Shown here piece after piece: positions 35,644 to 47,054 of a DNA stretch of 64,000 nucleotides. Position numbers and translations under genes: made by a program. Each line of letters opens with the position of its first letter. Position 1 is the first letter of the stretch. The stretch is from Aliarcobacter sp. (lineage in GTDB: Bacteria; Campylobacterota; Campylobacteria; Campylobacterales; Arcobacteraceae), in the NCBI GenBank assembly GCA_028689025.1, contig JAQTXA010000003.1, positions 124,001-188,000 of the forward strand, read 5' to 3'. The notes beneath the pieces were generated by a model. It made no database searches. It was not told the DNA's origin and saw nothing but the letters and a program-made list of their open reading frames with translations.

Positions 35644-36889
35644 AAAATTTAATTGCGATTTCTGTGGTAAAGAGATTACAGAAGTAAAAAAAATATTCTC
35701 AAGTGAAGTTTCACATATTTGTGATGAATGTGTGACAATGTGTTCTAAAGTTCTTGAAAAAGAGCTTATTAAAGATAGCAAAAAAGAGTTCCAAAAAGGG
35801 CTTAGTGTTCCTATTAAAATAAAAGAACATTTAGATGATTATGTAATTGGTCAAATTGAAGCTAAAAAAGTTTTAGCTGTAGCTTTATATAATCACTATA
35901 AAAGAATTGATAAACCAGTAGTTAAAAATGTAGAAATTGAAAAATCAAACATTATGCTTATTGGTCCAACAGGAAGCGGTAAAACACTTCTTGCTAAATC
36001 ACTAGCTAGAATCATGGATGTTCCATTTGCAGTTGCTGATGCCACTGCATTGACTGAAGCTGGTTATGTTGGAGAAGATGTTGAATCAATTCTTTCAAGA
36101 TTACTTGCCTCTGCTGATTATGATTTAGAAAAAGCAAAAAGAGGAATCGTTTATATTGATGAGATTGATAAAATCGCAAATAAAAGCGAAAGCTCAACAA
36201 GTGGAAGAGATGTAAGTGGAGAAGGTGTTCAACAAGGTCTTCTAAAAATCCTTGAGGGTGCTGAAGTTTATGTTCCGGTAAAAGGAAGTAGAAAAAACTC
36301 ATCTGCTGAAACAATTCTTTTTGATACAACACATGTTTTATTTATTTGTGGTGGTGCTTTTGTTGGATTAAGAGAAGATGATAGTTCTAAAAAGAATAAA
36401 AAAGCTCCTAAAATGGGATTCCTTAAAAAAGAAGATGCTGAAGAAAATAAAAAAGCTATTGAAGCAAAAGAACTTATCTCTTTTGGTTTAATTCCTGAAT
36501 TTATTGGAAGAATTCCTGTAATTGCAGAACTTAATAAACTTTCAAAAGAAGATTTAATAAGAGTTCTAAAAGAGCCTAAAAATGCAATTATCAAACAATA
36601 TGAGATTCTATTTGAACTTGATGGAGTAGAATTAGAATTTACTGATGATGCCCTTGAGAGAATTGCAGAAATTGCAGTTGAAAAAGATGTTGGTGCAAGA
36701 GGTCTTAGAGGAATTATAGAAAATATTATGCTTCCATTACAATATATTACTCCATCTGAAAATAATTTGGAAAAATGTAGAATTACAAGAAAATATATTG
36801 ATAAAGAGGAAGATGTTGAGTTACAATATAATGAAAACTCTACAGAAGAACCAACAAAAGAGATTTTATTTAAAAAATTTGCTAATTAA
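35636..36889 (+). CDS. clpX: ClpX, ATPase of the Clp protease, nif-linked copy
   Basis: 417 aa. A zinc-binding domain (Cys7, Cys10, Cys29, Cys32) precedes the AAA+ domain with GPTGSGKT, the pore loop GYVGEDV, ARGLRGI sensor 2 and the SGEGVQQGLLK helix. ClpX unfolds substrates for ClpP. A clpX copy is also nif-linked in Azotobacter vinelandii, where it affects levels of nif assembly proteins. Being last in the nifA operon suggests turnover of Nif proteins; I cannot tell whether it is the only clpX in the genome. Confidence 0.92.
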   Translation: MSEKFNCDFCGKEITEVKKIFSSEVSHICDECVTMCSKVLEKELIKDSKKEFQKGLSVPIKIKEHLDDYVIGQIEAKKVLAVALYNHYKRIDKPVVKNVEIEKSNIMLIGPTGSGKTLLAKSLARIMDVPFAVADATALTEAGYVGEDVESILSRLLASADYDLEKAKRGIVYIDEIDKIANKSESSTSGRDVSGEGVQQGLLKILEGAEVYVPVKGSRKNSSAETILFDTTHVLFICGGAFVGLREDDSSKKNKKAPKMGFLKKEDAEENKKAIEAKELISFGLIPEFIGRIPVIAELNKLSKEDLIRVLKEPKNAIIKQYEILFELDGVELEFTDDALERIAEIAVEKDVGARGLRGIIENIMLPLQYITPSENNLEKCRITRKYIDKEEDVELQYNENSTEEPTKEILFKKFAN

Positions 36890-36896
36890 TCTTTTA

Positions 36897-36914
36897 GTGG
36901 AATAATATTTGCAT
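36897..36914 (+). promoter_or_regulatory. Sigma-54-type promoter for ferredoxin gene
   Basis: AGTGGAATAATATTTGCA with GG at 36899-36900 and GC at 36911-36912, 10 bases apart, 37 bases before the ATG. Confidence 0.82.
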
Positions 36915-36948
36915 CTACATTTTATATTTTGATAAAAAAGGATAGAAA

Positions 36949-37335
36949 ATGGCAGTTAAAATTACTGAAGAATGTATAAGTTGCGAAGCATGTGCATCTG
37001 AGTGTCCAGTTGCAGCAATATTACCAGATGGAAATGATAAAAATCCACAAGATGGAATTTTATATGTAAAACCTGAATCATGTGTTGAATGTGTTGATCA
37101 TGCAGATGCTCCAAGATGTGCAGAAGCATGTCCAACTGCTGGTGCAATTGTATGGGATATGCCTTATACTACTGATTTTAGTTCATACTATTTATCTGGA
37201 CATGAAAGTGGTACATATAAAATTAGAGAACACAAATCAAAAGGTTTAATGCTTCCTGAAGTTAAAGAACAAAAATTCAGAACTGATATAGGAATGGATG
37301 TAAGAGAAGCTCACGCTAACGTTTCTGACTTTTAA
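36949..37335 (+). CDS. 2[4Fe-4S] ferredoxin, nif type
   Basis: 128 aa. The two clusters are bound by Cys9, Cys12, Cys15, Cys19 and Cys45, Cys48, Cys57, Cys61; the longer spacing in the second motif is typical of nif- and fdxN-type ferredoxins. A roughly 60-residue C-terminal extension follows. Low-potential ferredoxins of this kind donate electrons to NifH or to NifB. It is monocistronic, with its own sigma-54 site and a terminator. Confidence 0.9.
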   Translation: MAVKITEECISCEACASECPVAAILPDGNDKNPQDGILYVKPESCVECVDHADAPRCAEACPTAGAIVWDMPYTTDFSSYYLSGHESGTYKIREHKSKGLMLPEVKEQKFRTDIGMDVREAHANVSDF

Positions 37336-37343
37336 TTTTCTTA

Positions 37344-37371
37344 GGTAAATATACTTTTTTGTATATTTACC
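37344..37371. terminator. Bidirectional terminator after ferredoxin gene
   Basis: GGTAAATATAC pairs with GTATATTTACC around a T6 loop; it ends the nif island on the right and lies between convergent genes. Confidence 0.8.
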
Positions 37372-37375
37372 GCAA

Positions 37376-37783
37376 CTAAACTACTAAAACTATAAATAAA
37401 TACCTAGAAAACTTCGATATAACAACTAAAACTAAAAACATTTTAAAATCAAATTTTAATATACCTGCAACAAAAGTAATTGGATCACCTATTATTGGTA
37501 ACCAAGAAAAAAGAATACAAACTGCACCATATTTATCAAAGTATCCTTTTGATTTTAAAATGAGTTTTTCATTCAATAACTTTTTATTTATTAAATACTC
37601 TTCACCTTTTAAACCTAAAAAATAGTTAACAACTGAACCTAAACTATTTCCAAGTGTTGCAAAAAAAAGTAATAAATATATATTATAACCTTGGGTAATA
37701 TCATAAATTAATAAGGCTTCACTTCCAAGAGGAAATAGAGTTGCAGAAATAAATGCTGTAGTAAAAAGTATTAAATAAATCAT
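37376..37783 (-). CDS. YqaA/DedA-like membrane protein
   Basis: 135 aa, about four hydrophobic segments, of the SNARE-associated (VTT) family: F.SATLFPLGSEALL, GNSLGSVVNYFLGLKG and LFSWLPIIGDPITFVAGIL. Members are thought to move lipids across membranes or affect envelope stress. It is shorter than DedA itself and closer to YqaA. Not linked to nif by function. Confidence 0.85.
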   Translation of the reverse strand: MIYLILFTTAFISATLFPLGSEALLIYDITQGYNIYLLLFFATLGNSLGSVVNYFLGLKGEEYLINKKLLNEKLILKSKGYFDKYGAVCILFSWLPIIGDPITFVAGILKFDFKMFLVLVVISKFSRYLFIVLVV

Positions 37784-37873
37784 GTTTTTCTTTCAAAGCA
37801 AAATATAAAGATATTTTAGTTATAATTCCCAACTCAAAAGAAAAGCATTGAGAATATTTTAAATATTTTGAAT

Positions 37874-37980
37874 GCTCTTCTTTAGACCCTTACAATCGTT
37901 ATTTGAGACAACGCCCCAGGATGGGAACATAGCAAGGCACCTTGTTTAGTGGTGTGTTTGGGTATCTGGAGAAGAGTACT
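37874..37980 (+). ncRNA. ffs: Small SRP RNA (4.5S type)
   Basis: The conserved apex CAGG-ATG-GGAA-CAT-AGCA is intact at 37917-37935, and the outer stem GCTCTTCTTTAGACCC pairs with the 3' end. It is followed by a hairpin AAGAGTA/TACTCTT that fits a terminator. The RNA joins Ffh for membrane targeting of nascent proteins. The exact ends are estimates. Confidence 0.88.
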
Positions 37981-37990
37981 TTTACTCTTC

Positions 37991-38611
37991 TTAAATTAAA
38001 TCTATAAAATCAGAATTTAAAATCAACAATTTCTTTTCAACTTTATTATAAATAAATCTTTTATCATTGGCTTTTATACCATTAAATATCATCATTTTTA
38101 TCTCTTGTTCTGTTTTATTATATCTTTTCATTAATACAAAAAAATCTTTTACAGTAATAAAATCATTATCTGTTTTTTCTGATTTATTTTTTAAATTTGA
38201 TTCAAGTTGTGGTTTATAAATAGAACGCATTTCATTAAATGCACTTTGTAAAAGTTTAATCTCTGAATTAAATACTTCAATAATTCTTTTTTGATTTCTT
38301 TCTAATCTAAAAATTTCAGAAATATACTGTTTTTTCATCCATTTCATAGATCTTTTTAACAAATCGATTTGTTCATTTTTAACATCAAGAATAGCTTGAT
38401 TAGAATCGAATTTTGTTTGTTTTGAAGAAGTAGATTCAACTTTTACTTTTGTTTGAGTATTATCGACTTTTGCATCATCGTCAATATAAACAAAAATCTT
38501 CCCATCTTTTTTAATAGATTTTAGTTGATTTTTTTTAATTCTATAATGTATTCCTTGTAAAGATAAGCCCAATATTTCGGCAGCTTGCGAAGTAGTAACT
38601 AATCTTTCCAA
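37991..38611 (-). CDS. MerR/excisionase-like DNA-binding protein with coiled coil
   Basis: 206 aa. Residues 1-48 are a helix-turn-helix (TTSQAAEILGLSLQGIHYRI) followed by a beta-wing. Residues about 70-140 form a charged coiled coil. The end is a second small domain. Such proteins are common in Campylobacterota but I do not know a characterised relative. It is next to queF, ten bases downstream. Target unknown. Confidence 0.7.
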   Translation of the reverse strand: MERLVTTSQAAEILGLSLQGIHYRIKKNQLKSIKKDGKIFVYIDDDAKVDNTQTKVKVESTSSKQTKFDSNQAILDVKNEQIDLLKRSMKWMKKQYISEIFRLERNQKRIIEVFNSEIKLLQSAFNEMRSIYKPQLESNLKNKSEKTDNDFITVKDFFVLMKRYNKTEQEIKMMIFNGIKANDKRFIYNKVEKKLLILNSDFIDLI

Positions 38612-38621
38612 GGTCTAAATC

Positions 38622-39005
38622 CTAAAATTTTGAGCTGTCAATTTCTATAACTGTATGCACATTTCCTCTTGGTTTAAAATCTCCAATAACTTTCATCCAT
38701 TTTGGCTCTAATTTAGCATATAAAGTATCAAAAATTTCATTTATTGAATTTTCATGTGAAATTTCTCTAATCATAAAAGAGTTAATATAAATTTTTAAAG
38801 CTTTTAATTCAATAACTCTTTTGTTTGGTGTATATTGAAGTTTAATGGTTGCAAAATCTGGATAACCACTTCTTGGGCATTTAGCCATAAATTCTGGTAA
38901 TTCTATATTAATTATATAATTTTTATCATGTTCATTTGGCCAAAAATTTTCTTCTTTATTTATATCAAATTCAACTATTTCTTTTTCACCATATTTCATT
39001 TCCAT
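38622..39005 (-). CDS. queF: QueF, preQ0 reductase
   Basis: 127 aa, short (unimodular) QueF form. The catalytic cysteine lies in AKCPRSGYPDF and the QueF signature ALKIYINSFMIREISHEN is present. It reduces 7-cyano-7-deazaguanine to preQ1 with NADPH for queuosine tRNA modification. Confidence 0.93.
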   Translation of the reverse strand: MEMKYGEKEIVEFDINKEENFWPNEHDKNYIINIELPEFMAKCPRSGYPDFATIKLQYTPNKRVIELKALKIYINSFMIREISHENSINEIFDTLYAKLEPKWMKVIGDFKPRGNVHTVIEIDSSKF

Positions 39006-39151
39006 ATTTTTTATAACCTTTATTAATATTAATTTAGCCCATTTTATCCAAAAAAGGCTTACAATTGTTTCTAATTAAAAATCTATCAATTTAAATCATG
39101 TTTATCAAATTATAAAAGACTCATAAAAAAAGGAAATTTTCTAATTATAAA

Positions 39152-39475
39152 TTAAAAGTGATGATCTTTTACTTGCGGACAATCTATACAATTTATATTT
39201 TTTTCATGTTTGTCACAAGTTACACAAGGTCTTAAATTTTCAAATACTCTACTTTTATCACGATTATTTGGATTAATTGAGGCCATATAAGAGACATTTT
39301 GAACTGGATCAAAAAGTAAAGTATCAATTATTTCCTGATTAATATTCAAATTCTTTGCTAATGATCTTCTGATCAACATAGAAGAGTGTTCTTTTAAAAA
39401 AAACATTTCACTTAAATTAGTAGTTTCTAATGCTATATCTATTAATTCGTTGATATTCTTTAAACTTAAGTCCAT
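39152..39475 (-). CDS. LRV-like small protein with four cysteines
   Basis: 107 aa, not recognised as a named family. The centre resembles leucine-rich variant repeats (MLIRRSLAKNLNINQEIIDTLL, VSYMASINPN). The C-terminus has Cys84, Cys87, Cys96 and Cys99 (C-x2-C-x8-C-x2-C), which could hold zinc or an Fe-S cluster. LRV proteins with a cluster are known near nif in Azotobacter, with the cluster at the other end. It stands alone between queF and gyrB. Confidence 0.65.
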   Translation of the reverse strand: MDLSLKNINELIDIALETTNLSEMFFLKEHSSMLIRRSLAKNLNINQEIIDTLLFDPVQNVSYMASINPNNRDKSRVFENLRPCVTCDKHEKNINCIDCPQVKDHHF

Positions 39476-39572
39476 TGTATCTACTCCAAATATGAATTTA
39501 CTTCAAGTATATCTTATTTGAAAATCATTTACAATAGTATTTTTTAATAATTTTAGATTTTATTAGATTAAA

Positions 39573-39604
39573 AATATAATAAAAGTTTATACTTTTATTA
39601 TATT
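39573..39604 (-). terminator. Terminator of gyrB
   Basis: AATATAATAAAAGT pairs perfectly with ACTTTTATTATATT around TTAT, just after the gyrB stop. Confidence 0.72.
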
Positions 39605-39613
39605 TAATAATTT

Positions 39614-41962
<2,349 letters not shown>

Positions 41963-41971
41963 TTATTTATT

Positions 41972-43042
41972 TTATTTTTCTAAAACTATTGGCATTACAA
42001 TAGTAAAAAATTTATCATCTTCTAGTAAAAATGGTAAATTTGATTCATTAAAACCAATTTTGATTTTTTCATTATGAGACATGCTTAAAAAATCTAATAG
42101 ATATTTAGCATTAACTGCTAAGTAAAACTCTTTTTCAATATTTAAATCAATATCAATTTGAGTTTTAGATTCACTATCTTCATCAAGAGATTCAAAAAGA
42201 ATTGATGTTGAGTTAAATGTGATTTTTATATTTGAAAATAGTGAAGTAACTAATTTAATAGATTCTACTAACATATTTTTTGGTAATGGAAAATTATATT
42301 TTAATGTATTTGGAATAATTCTTTCATAATCTGGGAATTTACCATTTATTAATTTTGTAAAAAATTTAGTATTATCGTTTGAAATTACAAGGTTTGTATC
42401 ATCATAAGAGATTTTTGCTTCATCTAAAAATAACTTTTGAATTTCAACGATTGCTTTTTTAGGAATAATAAATTGAGCTTCTTGATTTGTAATATTTTGT
42501 AAATATGAAACTGCTAATCTTCTAGTATCTGTTGAAACAAAGTTTATTTTTTGACTTTTGATATCTAATAATGCACCATTTAATTCAAATTTAGGATTGT
42601 TGTTATCAATAGCTGGAGTAATTTTTCTAATAGAATTAATAAAATTAATAGTTGAAATTGATAACTCTTTTAAATTTTCTGATTTATTTAGTGAAGGGAA
42701 CTCTTCAGCATCATAAGTAGGTAATTTAAAAGTTGATTTATTTTGTTTTATAACAAGATTATTATTTGAAGCTTCTATTAAAATATCTTCATTTTTTAAT
42801 CTTTTTATAATTCCTAATAAATTAGAACCATTAACTGTTGCTTTACCATCTACCATATCAGTTATATTATCAATATGTGATTCTAAACCAATTTCATAAT
42901 CAGTTGCTTTTATGATAAGTTTTGTATTATTGATTTCTAAATATATATGTGATGTGATTGCACTAGAATCTTTTTTTTCTAAAAAAGGTTGCATTGAAGC
43001 TACAACATTTTCAAAGATATTCTTTGTAATTACGAATCTCAT
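41972..43042 (-). CDS. dnaN: DnaN, DNA polymerase III sliding clamp
   Basis: 356 aa, three clamp folds; family features are LIIKATDYEIGLES, LPTYDAEEFPSL, STDTRRLAV and the C-terminal VMPIVL. It is the beta clamp for the replicase. 168 bases separate it from dnaA, holding an inverted repeat with DnaA-like boxes. Confidence 0.95.
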   Translation of the reverse strand: MRFVITKNIFENVVASMQPFLEKKDSSAITSHIYLEINNTKLIIKATDYEIGLESHIDNITDMVDGKATVNGSNLLGIIKRLKNEDILIEASNNNLVIKQNKSTFKLPTYDAEEFPSLNKSENLKELSISTINFINSIRKITPAIDNNNPKFELNGALLDIKSQKINFVSTDTRRLAVSYLQNITNQEAQFIIPKKAIVEIQKLFLDEAKISYDDTNLVISNDNTKFFTKLINGKFPDYERIIPNTLKYNFPLPKNMLVESIKLVTSLFSNIKITFNSTSILFESLDEDSESKTQIDIDLNIEKEFYLAVNAKYLLDFLSMSHNEKIKIGFNESNLPFLLEDDKFFTIVMPIVLEK

Positions 43043-43086
43043 TTTATCTCCTATATTTTTATTTAATTTAGTGGAAGTAGTAGTCT

Positions 43087-43179
43087 ATGTGAAAAGATGA
43101 AAATACCTTTCTAAAGCCTCTGGAAGCGAACTTTACCCCAGTGATTAGAAAAGTCATTGTATTCACATCTTTTCACATA
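43087..43179. repeat. Long inverted repeat between dnaA and dnaN
   Basis: TATGTGAAAAGATG (43087-43100) is exactly complementary to 43166-43179. Inside, TTTCTAA/TTAGAAA (43108-43114 with 43145-43151) and CTGG/CCAG add inner pairs. The arms contain TTCAC/GTGAA, the core of Campylobacterota DnaA boxes; a third TTCAC lies at 43162-43166. Confidence 0.65.
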
Positions 43180-43210
43180 AGTCTTTAAAACTTATTTTGT
43201 TCTAAAGATT

Positions 43211-44527
43211 TTACCACTCCTTATTTATGATTTTATTCTTTAAATTTTCAATAATTAATTTAAAGTTTTCATCTTTTTCAATTAACTCATTTGCTTTTTT
43301 AATATTGTGTGAAATTGAACTGTGATCTTTCATTCCTAAGAATTTTGCAATATCTGGCATAGAGTTATGAGTTAATTCTCTTGTAAGATAAATTACAATT
43401 CTTCTAGCATTTGCAACAGTTGCTGTTCTTTTTTTAGATTTTATATCACTTGGCTTAATATTTAACTGATTTGCAACAATATTAATAACATCAGGAAGTT
43501 TTATATTCTCTTTTGTCTCTTTTATTTGGTCTTTTAATAAATTTTGAACCATTGGAAGTGTAATTTCTTGATTTAATAAAGATGCACTGGCATTTATTCT
43601 AATTAAAACACCCTCAATCTCTCTAATTGAGTTATCAAGAGTAGTTGCAATAAAATTAATGATTTCTCTACTTAAACTTATACCATTTAAATCAGATTTT
43701 TTCTCAATAATTGCAATTTTTGTTTCAAGACCTGGAATTTGAACATCAGCTGTTAATCCCCATTCAAATCTTGATTTTAATCTATCAACAAGTCCAGCTA
43801 TTTGTGATGGAAGTCTGTCTGAAGTCATCACTATTTGTTTTTTTGCATTGTGCAGTTCATTAAAAGTGTGGAAAAACTCCTCTTGAGTCTGTTCTTTCCC
43901 ACTTAAAAACTGAATATCATCAATTAAAAGTACATCACATTTTCTATATTTATTTCTAAAATGTTCCATACTTTTATTTTTTAAAGAGAAAGTAAAATCA
44001 TTCATAAACTGCTCAATAGTTACGTAAATAACAGTATTTCCTTTTTCAATTGCATGGTTTCCAACAGCTTGCAAAAGGTGAGTTTTACCAAGTCCCGTTC
44101 CCCCATAAATAAATAATGGATTATATTGAGTTCCAGGTTTATTTGATACTGCAAGTGACGCATTATAGGCCATTTGATTAGAAGGTCCTACAACAAATGA
44201 ATCAAAAGTGTAAGATGGATTTAGTATTGTACTTTCGGCAGTTTCATTTTGAACTTGTTCTTTTAAAATCTCTTTTTTAGATTTTTTTTCACCCGCAAGT
44301 TTAATTTCTATAGATGGTTTTGAACCATCAAAAATTTCAAAACAATGTTGAATTAAATTAGTAAATTTGCTCTTTATCCAAGAGGCAATGTATTTATTAT
44401 TTACTTCAAATATGGCGATTTTTTCATCAGAAGATATTTTCTTATAAACTAATTGTTTTAAGTATCTTTCATAATCAGTTTTTGAAGCTTCTTTTTGAAT
44501 TATTGTTTGGAAATCTTTGGTTGTCAT
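43211..44527 (-). CDS. dnaA: DnaA, replication initiator
   Basis: 438 aa. N-terminal DnaB-interacting domain, linker, AAA+ domain (GGTGLGKTHLLQAVG, VLLIDDIQFLSGKEQTQEEF) and the C-terminal DNA-binding domain with signature ARRIVIYLTRELTHNSMPDI and DHSSISHNIKKA. It opens the origin. Box clusters flank the gene on both sides. Confidence 0.97.
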   Translation of the reverse strand: MTTKDFQTIIQKEASKTDYERYLKQLVYKKISSDEKIAIFEVNNKYIASWIKSKFTNLIQHCFEIFDGSKPSIEIKLAGEKKSKKEILKEQVQNETAESTILNPSYTFDSFVVGPSNQMAYNASLAVSNKPGTQYNPLFIYGGTGLGKTHLLQAVGNHAIEKGNTVIYVTIEQFMNDFTFSLKNKSMEHFRNKYRKCDVLLIDDIQFLSGKEQTQEEFFHTFNELHNAKKQIVMTSDRLPSQIAGLVDRLKSRFEWGLTADVQIPGLETKIAIIEKKSDLNGISLSREIINFIATTLDNSIREIEGVLIRINASASLLNQEITLPMVQNLLKDQIKETKENIKLPDVINIVANQLNIKPSDIKSKKRTATVANARRIVIYLTRELTHNSMPDIAKFLGMKDHSSISHNIKKANELIEKDENFKLIIENLKNKIINKEW

Positions 44528-44605
44528 CTATTTATAAACTCTTTAATCGTAATTAGAAATATTATATCTAAACTTTTTATAAAACAGCTTGAATAGGATA
44601 ATTTT

Positions 44606-44739
44606 GTGAAATAAATCGAGTTATACACATAGTGAATAAGTAGTGAATAATTTTTTTCCTTTAAGTAAAATCTTATCAAAAAGATACCATTATACGGGCT
44701 ATAGAAGTATGTGAATAAAAACTAAACAGAAAGAGTGAA
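44606..44739. other. DnaA-box cluster upstream of dnaA, likely part of oriC
   Basis: Six GTGAA/TTCAC-type sites lie in 134 bases (44606, TTATACACA at 44621-44629, 44632, 44643, 44710-44718 as TGTGAATAA, 44735) in an A+T-rich stretch between ruvC and dnaA. With the dnaA-dnaN repeat this resembles a bipartite origin. Confidence 0.65.
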
Positions 44740-44742
44740 AAG

Positions 44743-45207
44743 TTGAAAATATTAGGAATTGACCCAGGTACTCGAAACTGTGGATATGCTATTGTTGAAA
44801 AGAATGGAAACAGTATAAAACTTATTGAAGCGGGTTTAATAAAAATAAAAACAAAGATTTTACAAGAGCAAATTGTAGAGATGACAGAGGGTTTTGATTT
44901 GATATTTTCCAAGCATGAAATAGATGAAGTTTCAATTGAAGATATGTTTTATGCCTTTAATCCAAAAACAGTAATAAAACTTGCTCAATTCAGAGGTGCA
45001 ATATCTTTAAAGATTTTACAAAAATTTGGGAATTTTGCAGAATATACTCCACTTCAAGTAAAAAAAGCTGTAACAGGAAATGGAAAAGCTACAAAAGAGC
45101 AGGTAGCTTTCATGGTTAAAAGGCTTTTAGGAGTAAAGAAAGAGATTAAACCTCTTGATATTACAGATGCTATTGCAATTGCTTTAACACACGCTCATAG
45201 ATTGTAA
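44743..45207 (+). CDS. ruvC: RuvC, Holliday junction resolvase
   Basis: 154 aa. The start [17 protein letters not shown] carries the first catalytic aspartate; [21 protein letters not shown] and [14 protein letters not shown] hold the others. It cuts Holliday junctions with RuvAB. The start is the TTG at 44743. It is divergent from dnaA, as in Helicobacter-like origins. Confidence 0.93.
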   Translation: MKILGIDPGTRNCGYAIVEKNGNSIKLIEAGLIKIKTKILQEQIVEMTEGFDLIFSKHEIDEVSIEDMFYAFNPKTVIKLAQFRGAISLKILQKFGNFAEYTPLQVKKAVTGNGKATKEQVAFMVKRLLGVKKEIKPLDITDAIAIALTHAHRL

Positions 45208-45259
45208 ACTAATTATAAAATAGATATAATCCAGCCCTCAAAAATTAGGATAAATAATA

Positions 45260-45847
45260 ATGATAAAAAAAATTGGAATATTAGCTTCATATAATGGAAG
45301 TGGATTTGAAACTATTCAAAAAGCTATACTTGAAAAAAAATTAAATGCAAAAGTTGTTGTAATAATTACAAATAATACAAATGCAGGTATTTTAGAAAAA
45401 GCAGAATCATATAATATTCCTTATTTTATAATAAATGACAAAAGATACCCTGGACAAAATATAGATGATAAAATTGCTAAATTACTTTTAGAGTTTGGTT
45501 GTGATTACATATTTTTATCTGGATTTATGAAAAAAATAGAATCAAATCTCTTAAGTGCTTTTCCTAATAAAATAATAAATACACATCCTGCACTACTTCC
45601 ATCAATTTATGGTGGAAAAGGAATGTATGGAAGATTCGTACATGAAGCTGTTATTAAAAATGGTGAGAAAAAATCAGGTGTTACGATTCATTATGTAGAT
45701 GAAGTTTATGATGAAGGTGAAATAATACTTACAAAAGAGCTTGAACTTGCTAATGATGAAACAGTTGATAGTTTAGAGGATAAAATCAAAGAGCTTGAAA
45801 GTGTTGCCATTGTTGAGGCATTTGAAAAACTACTAGCTAAAAGCTAG
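45260..45847 (+). CDS. purN: PurN, phosphoribosylglycinamide formyltransferase
   Basis: 195 aa. ILASYNGSGFETI, NTHPALLPSIYGGKGMYG and GVTIHYVDEVYDEGEII are the formyltransferase motifs (Asn-His-Asp catalytic set). It adds a formyl group in purine synthesis using 10-formyltetrahydrofolate. It ends in a terminator hairpin. Confidence 0.93.
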   Translation: MIKKIGILASYNGSGFETIQKAILEKKLNAKVVVIITNNTNAGILEKAESYNIPYFIINDKRYPGQNIDDKIAKLLLEFGCDYIFLSGFMKKIESNLLSAFPNKIINTHPALLPSIYGGKGMYGRFVHEAVIKNGEKKSGVTIHYVDEVYDEGEIILTKELELANDETVDSLEDKIKELESVAIVEAFEKLLAKS

Positions 45848-45852
45848 TAGTT
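45828..45852 (+). terminator. Terminator at the end of purN
   Basis: AACTACTAGCT-AAA-AGCTAGTAGTT overlaps the purN stop; it can also serve the convergent gene. Confidence 0.7.
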
Positions 45853-45859
45853 AAAAGTT

Positions 45860-46315
45860 TTATTTTAAAATTTCAGCTAATTCAGCTGTAGTTTTTACAT
45901 ATTTTATATCTGTAATTTTTCCATTTTCTAAAGAAATAACAGAAATCATATCTTCTTTAACAGGAAATAATGTTTTATTTGCCTCATCAACTAAAAGAAC
46001 TGGAAATGGATAATCTTTCATTTTAGGCATTGCAATAAATTTAGTAATTAAACTTGGCATTCCTGTAATATCTGCAACATAAACAGCTTTATTAGTTGTT
46101 AAATAATCTTTATCTTTTGCAAGTAAGAACTCTTTTATAGTTACACCTTCACTTTTTGTAGCTGAAAAAATTATAGTTTTAATATTTGCATCAACTGTAT
46201 GCTCTTTTTCAAATTGATCTTTTATTGTAAGTGTTGGAAGATCATTTCCAATTGTAAGTGAATTAGCAAATGCACTTAATCCTAAAAAAACTGTAAATAG
46301 AAATTTTTTAATCAT
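45860..46315 (-). CDS. Secreted protein of unknown function, thioredoxin-like
   Basis: 151 aa. A signal peptide (MIKKFLFTVFLGLSAFA) is followed by IGNDLPTLTIKDQFEKEH, reminiscent of redoxin/YtfJ-type starts, and a PFPVLLVDEANKTLF strand. It has no cysteine after the signal, so it is not a thiol redox enzyme. Function unknown. Confidence 0.65.
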   Translation of the reverse strand: MIKKFLFTVFLGLSAFANSLTIGNDLPTLTIKDQFEKEHTVDANIKTIIFSATKSEGVTIKEFLLAKDKDYLTTNKAVYVADITGMPSLITKFIAMPKMKDYPFPVLLVDEANKTLFPVKEDMISVISLENGKITDIKYVKTTAELAEILK

Positions 46316-46385
46316 TTTTTCTCCTAAATTTTAAAAATTGTCGAATGATACCAACAAAAAGTAAATGAAAAGTTAAAAGAGAAAA

Positions 46386-47000
46386 TTATTCTTTGGATAA
46401 AGTTGGTAAATGCCATTTTTTGTAATATGCAAGTAATCGCAAAACTACACCAAAAACAAATACAAGGGTAATCGCAGGTAAATTTCTTAAATGTAAAATT
46501 TCTAATATAAAAATTACTGAAGCAATAATCAATGCAACAGTAGCATAAAATTCAGATACCAAAATAGATGGAATTCTATTAATTAAAATATCTCTAATAG
46601 TTCCTCCTCCAACCGCTGTTAAGAATGCGAGTATTAAAACACCTAAAAAGTTAAAATCATTTTGAATAGCAACAATTGAGCCTGTAATTGAAAAAGATAC
46701 AAGGCCTATAGCATCAGAGATTATAAAGGCTGTTTTTCCTTCTAAATCATCAATTTTGTGAAGTTTAAATAATAGTGCAATTACAACTGTTGCAACCACT
46801 AAAAAAACAGGAAGATTTGTAGTAAATACATAAGGAGTTCTATCTGCTAGTACATCTCTAATCATTCCACCACCAAGGGCTGTTAAAAATGAAGAGATGA
46901 AAACACCTAAAATATCAAGTTTATAGTGAACAGAGATTAAAAATCCACTAAGTGCAAAACAAATTATTCCTATAATATCTGCAATTTCTAATGCACTCAT
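46386..47000 (-). CDS. TRIC-family (UPF0126) cation channel protein
   Basis: 204 aa with two repeats of three or more membrane helices, each with the signature: LGGGMIRDVLADRTP and VGGGTIRDILINRIP. Prokaryotic TRIC channels conduct monovalent cations; YicG of E. coli is a relative. Confidence 0.92.
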   Translation of the reverse strand: MSALEIADIIGIICFALSGFLISVHYKLDILGVFISSFLTALGGGMIRDVLADRTPYVFTTNLPVFLVVATVVIALLFKLHKIDDLEGKTAFIISDAIGLVSFSITGSIVAIQNDFNFLGVLILAFLTAVGGGTIRDILINRIPSILVSEFYATVALIIASVIFILEILHLRNLPAITLVFVFGVVLRLLAYYKKWHLPTLSKE

Positions 47001-47054
47001 ATTTTATATCCTTAATTGCTGTTTTTTGAGGTCGGGATTATACAAAAAGTATAT

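Noticed and set aside
36949..37335. nifB near the ferredoxin gene
   Set aside because: The 128 aa product has eight cluster cysteines but no radical-SAM domain; nifB must lie outside the window.
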